Shown: positions 60,654 to 64,000 of the stretch, one piece after another
Position numbering within the stretch: position 1 is the first letter of the stretch
Layout: each line of letters opens with the position of its first letter
From: Flavobacterium plurextorum
GTDB taxonomy: Bacteria > Bacteroidota > Bacteroidia > Flavobacteriales > Flavobacteriaceae
Assembly (NCBI RefSeq): GCF_002217395.1
Contig: NZ_MUHD01000014.1
Location: 217,908 to 281,907, forward strand
DNA length: 64,000 nucleotides
Direction: 5' to 3'
Translations under genes and position numbers: made by a program
Notes under the pieces: generated by a model
What the model was told of the DNA's origin: nothing
Database searches by the model: none
Seen by the model: the letters and a program-made list of their open reading frames with translations, nothing else

Positions 60654-61091
60654 ATGTATGCAATCGTAGAGATAGCAGGGCAACAATTTAAAGTAAGCAA
60701 AGACTTAAAGGTTTATGTTCACCGTTTAGCTAATGAAGAAGGTTCAAAAGTTTCTTTTGACAAAGTTCTTTTATTAGATGATAATGGAAATGTAACTTTA
60801 GGCGCCCCAGCTATAGAAGGTGCTTCTGTAGAAGCTAAAGTGTTACAACACTTAAAAGGAGATAAAGTTATCGTTTTCAAAAAGAAAAGAAGAAAAGGAT
60901 ACAAAAAAAGAAATGGTCACAGACAATATCTTACTCAAATTGTAATTGAAGGTATTACTGCAGCAGGAGGAACTAAAAAAGCAGCGGCTAAAAAAGCAGT
61001 TGTAGCAGAAGATGCAGCTACTGAAGAAGTAGAAGCTCCTAAAGCTAAAAAAGCAGCTCCAAAAGCAAAAAAAGAAGCTACTAAAGAATAA
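60654..61091 (+). CDS. rplU: 50S ribosomal protein L21 with C-terminal extension
   Basis: Ribosomal protein L21, 145 residues. The core (1-103) is typical: MYAIVEIAGQQFKVSKDLKVYVHRL, KVIVFKKKRRKGYKKRNGHRQYLTQIVI. The last 40 residues are an Ala/Lys/Glu-rich extension (KKAAAKKAVVAEDAATEE onward) absent in E. coli. Followed by rpmA after 24 bases in the usual operon. Confidence 0.97.
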   Translation: MYAIVEIAGQQFKVSKDLKVYVHRLANEEGSKVSFDKVLLLDDNGNVTLGAPAIEGASVEAKVLQHLKGDKVIVFKKKRRKGYKKRNGHRQYLTQIVIEGITAAGGTKKAAAKKAVVAEDAATEEVEAPKAKKAAPKAKKEATKE

Positions 61092-61115
61092 TAACAATAT
61101 TTAAACTCATACGTC

Positions 61116-61376
61116 ATGGCTCACAAGAAAGGTGTCGGTAGTTCGAAGAATGGTAGAGAATCAGAATCAAAACGTTTAGGCGTTAAGATTTTTGGTGGTC
61201 AAGCTGCTATTGCTGGGAACATCATCGTTAGACAAAGAGGTTCAAAACACAATCCAGGTGAAAATGTTTACATCAGTAAAGATCACACACTACACGCAAG
61301 AGTAGCTGGAGTTGTTAAGTTCCAAAAGAAAAAAGATAATAAATCTTATGTATCTATCCTTCCATTCGAAGCATAA
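61116..61376 (+). CDS. rpmA: 50S ribosomal protein L27
   Basis: 86-residue L27; the start [24 protein letters not shown] reaches into the peptidyl-transferase centre, and [23 protein letters not shown] is conserved. No cleavable N-terminal extension of the Firmicutes type. Second gene of the rplU operon with a strong terminator after it. Confidence 0.98.
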   Translation: MAHKKGVGSSKNGRESESKRLGVKIFGGQAAIAGNIIVRQRGSKHNPGENVYISKDHTLHARVAGVVKFQKKKDNKSYVSILPFEA

Positions 61377-61396
61377 TCATTAGATTACTATTTATA

Positions 61397-61427
61397 AAAA
61401 ACCCGTTCTGAAAAGATCGGGTTTTTT
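61397..61427 (+). terminator. terminator of rplU-rpmA
   Basis: AAAACCCG ... CGGGTTTT stem followed by T run. Confidence 0.88.
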
Positions 61428-61511
61428 GTTTTATATGGTTTTGTCGTATAAGTTATGTAAGAGGATTTACGCTTACTTTGTTTTGTAGTTTTGTTTTATT
61501 TGGTTCGTTTT

Positions 61512-61620
61512 TTTGTCATTTCGACCAGAGGGAGAAATCACACAGGTAGATCGACAAAGTTTTGGGGTTTTGCTTGAGGAGTTTCTGGTGAGATTTCTCC
61601 CTTTGGTCGAAATGACAAAA
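61512..61620. repeat. long inverted repeat with TTTGTCATTTCGACCAGAGG arms
   Basis: The left arm (61512-61540) and right arm (61589-61620) are about 29 bases with few mismatches, around a 48-base centre with CACACAGGTAGATCGAC. Ends match the hairpin at 17912-17943. It looks like a small MITE-type element; it fills much of the 342-base gap 61377-61718. Confidence 0.7.
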
Positions 61621-61647
61621 TTTGGATAGGGTTTCAGATAAAGAAAA

Positions 61648-61684
61648 AAACCTTTGTCAAAGTTTTAAACTTTGACAAAGGTTT
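61648..61684. terminator. terminator hairpin AAACCTTTGTCAAAGT type
   Basis: AAACCTTTGTCAAAGT faces ACTTTGACAAAGGTTT. It lies 35 bases after the end of the minus-strand gene at 61719 and works in both directions by base composition. Confidence 0.8.
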
Positions 61685-61718
61685 ATATTGTGTAAAAGAA
61701 GATCGATTGTTAAAACTA

Positions 61719-62189
61719 TTAATTTGTTCCTTTTTTGTTTGTTTTAATGTGTTTGTAGATGAATTTTTCTAATTCTTTTCCATTAAAAGTATTGTCTTCA
61801 AATTCGAAATAGATTTCATCTTCATAATTTTGTTTTAAAGTGATTAATCTAGTATTGCTATTTTTTTCTTCAAGATTAATATCGAGCCATTTCTTTGGTC
61901 GAATGTTTTCAATATACTGTGCGTTTGCTGAATTAATAATTCTACAAAATTCTGAGATTTCATTTTTGCTTAATAAAAAGGAATGTTCTTTATAGAAATC
62001 GTATTTCTTTTTGTTCCATATCCAGCTGCCATCTCCATTGTGAATTTTGGTTATGTTGTTGGAGTTAATATTAGCTTTTTTGGAAATGTCAAAAGAAGCT
62101 TGTTTGTAATAAAACATATTGAAAACTGCCCATGCGAATCCTATGTTGGCAAATACTATTAAAAGTATGGATAGTTTTTTCTTGTTCAT
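61719..62189 (-). CDS. hypothetical membrane-anchored protein
   Basis: 156 residues with one N-terminal hydrophobic segment (about 7-27, KLSILLIVFANIGFAWAVFNMFYY), the rest probably outside the cytoplasm. The body is rich in Lys/Asn/Glu and has no motif I can name. It follows the AsmA-like gene after 56 bases on the same strand, so co-transcription is likely. Confidence 0.6.
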   Translation of the reverse strand: MNKKKLSILLIVFANIGFAWAVFNMFYYKQASFDISKKANINSNNITKIHNGDGSWIWNKKKYDFYKEHSFLLSKNEISEFCRIINSANAQYIENIRPKKWLDINLEEKNSNTRLITLKQNYEDEIYFEFEDNTFNGKELEKFIYKHIKTNKKGTN

Positions 62190-62245
62190 TTTTTATTTCT
62201 GAATGATATTAGGAGTGCAAAATGAATACAGTAAACTTAAAACAT

Positions 62246-64000
62246 TTAATCTTCCGTATCTTTAGTTTCTTCTAAATCTTGAGATTTTCTTCCAACTTTT
62301 ATTTTTGGATTGTCTTGAGTTCCGGTAACTGTAAGTGGAATTCCGAATATTCCAAATGGAGGTAAACCTAAGCGCATTTTTAAATTCAGTTTTCCGTCTA
62401 GACTTGTTGTGCCTTCAATTCTTGGTCTGAAGCCGGCAAATTTAAATTTAAAACGTTCAACAGTCATAATGTTGTTTTTAATCGTGGTCTTAATATCGAC
62501 TTTAGAAAGATCAGGATTTTTAATAGCTTCTGTACTTGTTTCCTTGCTTACTGCGGTAAACATTTTTAAGCCTCTTACTTTTACATCTTTAACAGAAAGA
62601 ATTCCGCCTCCAGAAAGTGATGGGTAAACGGGTTCCATTTTGCTGTTTAAACGTCCCTTTAATTGATAATCTAAAGATACAATACCTTGAGCTTTCTCAG
62701 CTGCACTTGCCATTTTTCTAAAAACCTCAATTTCGTTATAGGCTCTCTTAATGTCAAAGTCTGATGCTTTTATAGCGTAATCAAAATTGGCTTTTTGCGG
62801 CGTTATGGCTTGGTAATTTGCATTCATAGTAACATTGCAGCCAATTAGATTAAAACCAGTATTCTGCATTGTTAATTTTCCTTTGTTCATGCTTAAATTA
62901 CCAATTGCATTCTGAAGATTAAGTTTGTCGAAACTTACTTTCTGAGCAACGGCATTAAATTGCAAATTCAAGTTAGTTGGAATTATAATAACTCCTGTTT
63001 GTGTGTTCTCGGTTTGTTTTGTCTCTGCTTTTGGAGATGGATTTTGTGTTACAGAAGTTTCTGCATTTGTATTCGACATAAATTCATCAACATTAATGTA
63101 TCGAGAAGTAGCTTTGAATTTACCTTTTAAAACACCTGTATTGGTTGTTACATAGTTAAAAACATTTTGTAAATATCCATTCATTTTAAAATCAGATTGG
63201 CCATAAGCTGCCAAAAAGTTGTTGAAAGACATTTTGTCCTGATTGATTTTGAAAATTCCTTCTTTAATAATGAATTTTTTAGGCAGGTATTCAGATGTAA
63301 TTCCGATGTTTCTAAGTTCCAGCGTTCCTTTGTTGTATAGTTTGCTGTAATTTCCTTTTTCGGCATCGCTTTGTTTTCCTTTCAACACCACATCAGCTTT
63401 TACGAAACCGTCAAGGTCAAGACCTTTTTGCGAGAAAACCTTATATATTTTGTTCACATCAAGTTCACCCTTTGCTTTTATGTCGTAAGCTAAATCATCA
63501 AAATTGCTTAAATCTGCTTCAACAAAAACGGGTTTTCCTTCAAAGGTAAATTGAGCCGGCTTTAGATTGATGTTTAAGTCGCCAAAAGTTCCCTTCGGAT
63601 TATCAATTTTAGATTTTATCGTAATATCAGTAATTGGATTTGGATAATAAGGTGTTTTTAAATATCCGTTTTCCAAATCAATAGTTCCGTTTGTAACAGG
63701 AAGGAGCTTGTTCTTTAAATCAAATTTACCATTTGCTTTTACGTCGCTTGTTAAAGCTCCTTTTAATTCGATTTTAGGAATTCCAAGTGCTTTTGTTAAT
63801 TTTTCAAGATCAATTTTGGATTTAAAATCGGCGTTGATTTCGGGAGTTTTTATGCCTTTTACATAAAACTTAGATTTCAAATAATCTTTGTTCATGTTTA
63901 GAGAAACGTTCTTAGCGTCAACAGTTAAAAGATCTGGATTTAAAGATGGAACTTTAGTTTTTACATCTAAGTTTAAATTTGAAACAGGAAATGGACTTTT
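62246..64000 (-). CDS. AsmA-like family protein, 5' end outside the window
   Basis: C-terminal part of a large AsmA-type protein; the reading frame stays open to the window edge, so at least 584 residues are seen and the true start lies beyond 64000. AsmA-like proteins (including YhdP/TamB relatives) span the periplasm as long beta-grooves and move lipids to the outer membrane. Repeated strand motifs such as IPKIELKGALTSDVKANGKFDLKN and LNLQFNAVAQKVSFDKLNLQNAIGNLS are typical. The C-terminal AsmA_2 segment GGGILSVKDVKVRGLKMFTAVS and the end GLPPFGIFGIPLTVTGTQDNPKIKVGR are present. Internal Met codons are not the start. Confidence 0.85.
   Translation of the reverse strand, partial: KSPFPVSNLNLDVKTKVPSLNPDLLTVDAKNVSLNMNKDYLKSKFYVKGIKTPEINADFKSKIDLEKLTKALGIPKIELKGALTSDVKANGKFDLKNKLLPVTNGTIDLENGYLKTPYYPNPITDITIKSKIDNPKGTFGDLNINLKPAQFTFEGKPVFVEADLSNFDDLAYDIKAKGELDVNKIYKVFSQKGLDLDGFVKADVVLKGKQSDAEKGNYSKLYNKGTLELRNIGITSEYLPKKFIIKEGIFKINQDKMSFNNFLAAYGQSDFKMNGYLQNVFNYVTTNTGVLKGKFKATSRYINVDEFMSNTNAETSVTQNPSPKAETKQTENTQTGVIIIPTNLNLQFNAVAQKVSFDKLNLQNAIGNLSMNKGKLTMQNTGFNLIGCNVTMNANYQAITPQKANFDYAIKASDFDIKRAYNEIEVFRKMASAAEKAQGIVSLDYQLKGRLNSKMEPVYPSLSGGGILSVKDVKVRGLKMFTAVSKETSTEAIKNPDLSKVDIKTTIKNNIMTVERFKFKFAGFRPRIEGTTSLDGKLNLKMRLGLPPFGIFGIPLTVTGTQDNPKIKVGRKSQDLEETKDTED

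Noticed and set aside
60852..61117. Minus-strand frames rich in Phe/Ser/Cys opposite rplU.
   Set aside because: They are complements of the Lys/Ala codons in L21; the ribosomal protein on the plus strand is certain.
62246..63895. Complete AsmA-like gene starting at the Met at 63895.
   Set aside because: The frame continues without a stop to the window edge and the preceding residues fit the protein, so this Met is internal.

Overview
The window is a 64-kb chromosomal segment of a Bacteroidota bacterium, almost certainly a Flavobacterium close to F. johnsoniae. The evidence is the very AT-rich DNA, Bacteroidota-type promoters (TAnnTTTG near -7), few Shine-Dalgarno sequences, the gliding-motility genes gldA, gldE and gldD, TonB-dependent receptors, DUF3078 and OMP_b-brl_3 outer membrane proteins, and many palindromic intergenic repeats. 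I see no prophage, CRISPR array, rRNA, tRNA or intact insertion sequence.

Region 1 (1-17.9 kb) is a nearly complete assimilatory sulfur-to-methionine block: an Rrf2 regulator, two divergent TauE/SafE permeases, cysH (with the Fe-S cysteines of an APS reductase), cysD, cysN, a siroheme sulfite reductase fused to a HEPN-like domain, two siroheme-synthesis genes and a TrxR-like ferredoxin/flavodoxin-NADP reductase. A SAM-I riboswitch then precedes a two-gene cobalamin-dependent methionine synthase (metH N- and C-parts, separated by two small unrelated genes) and metF. Sulfate would be activated by CysDN, reduced by CysH and sulfite reductase, and the homocysteine made from the sulfide would be methylated by MetH with methyl-THF from MetF. 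A metE gene with a divergent Lrp/AsnC regulator lies further on (31.4-34.3 kb).

Region 2 (18-27 kb) holds a methyltransferase, a dicarboxylate/amino-acid symporter, a PLP decarboxylase, and a TonB receptor - DUF4374 lipoprotein - PepSY membrane protein operon that looks like the xenosiderophore system XusABC. Region 3 (27-41 kb) holds a second TonB-type receptor, gldA, a small beta-barrel protein, metE, dgt, dxs, tadA and some membrane proteins. Region 4 (41-49.3 kb) holds a giant alpha-2-macroglobulin lipoprotein and penicillin-binding protein 1C. Region 5 (49.6-64 kb) is housekeeping: rng, a 30-residue basic protein, HU, mutY-ssb-gldE-gldD, a lipid-anchored heavy-metal-associated protein, an EamA transporter, a catalytic/non-catalytic M16 peptidase pair, rplU-rpmA and an AsmA-like protein cut by the window edge.

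The most unusual items are: (a) a structured repeat element present twice (between the SAM-I riboswitch and metH, and antisense downstream of rng) whose two copies show compensatory pairing changes; (b) the sulfite reductase-HEPN fusion; (c) a near-palindromic candidate operator at the start of the sulfate operon; (d) a family of REP-like palindromes spread through the cys/met block; and (e) the 30-residue basic gene next to HU. All calls come from reading the sequence; no database search was run.
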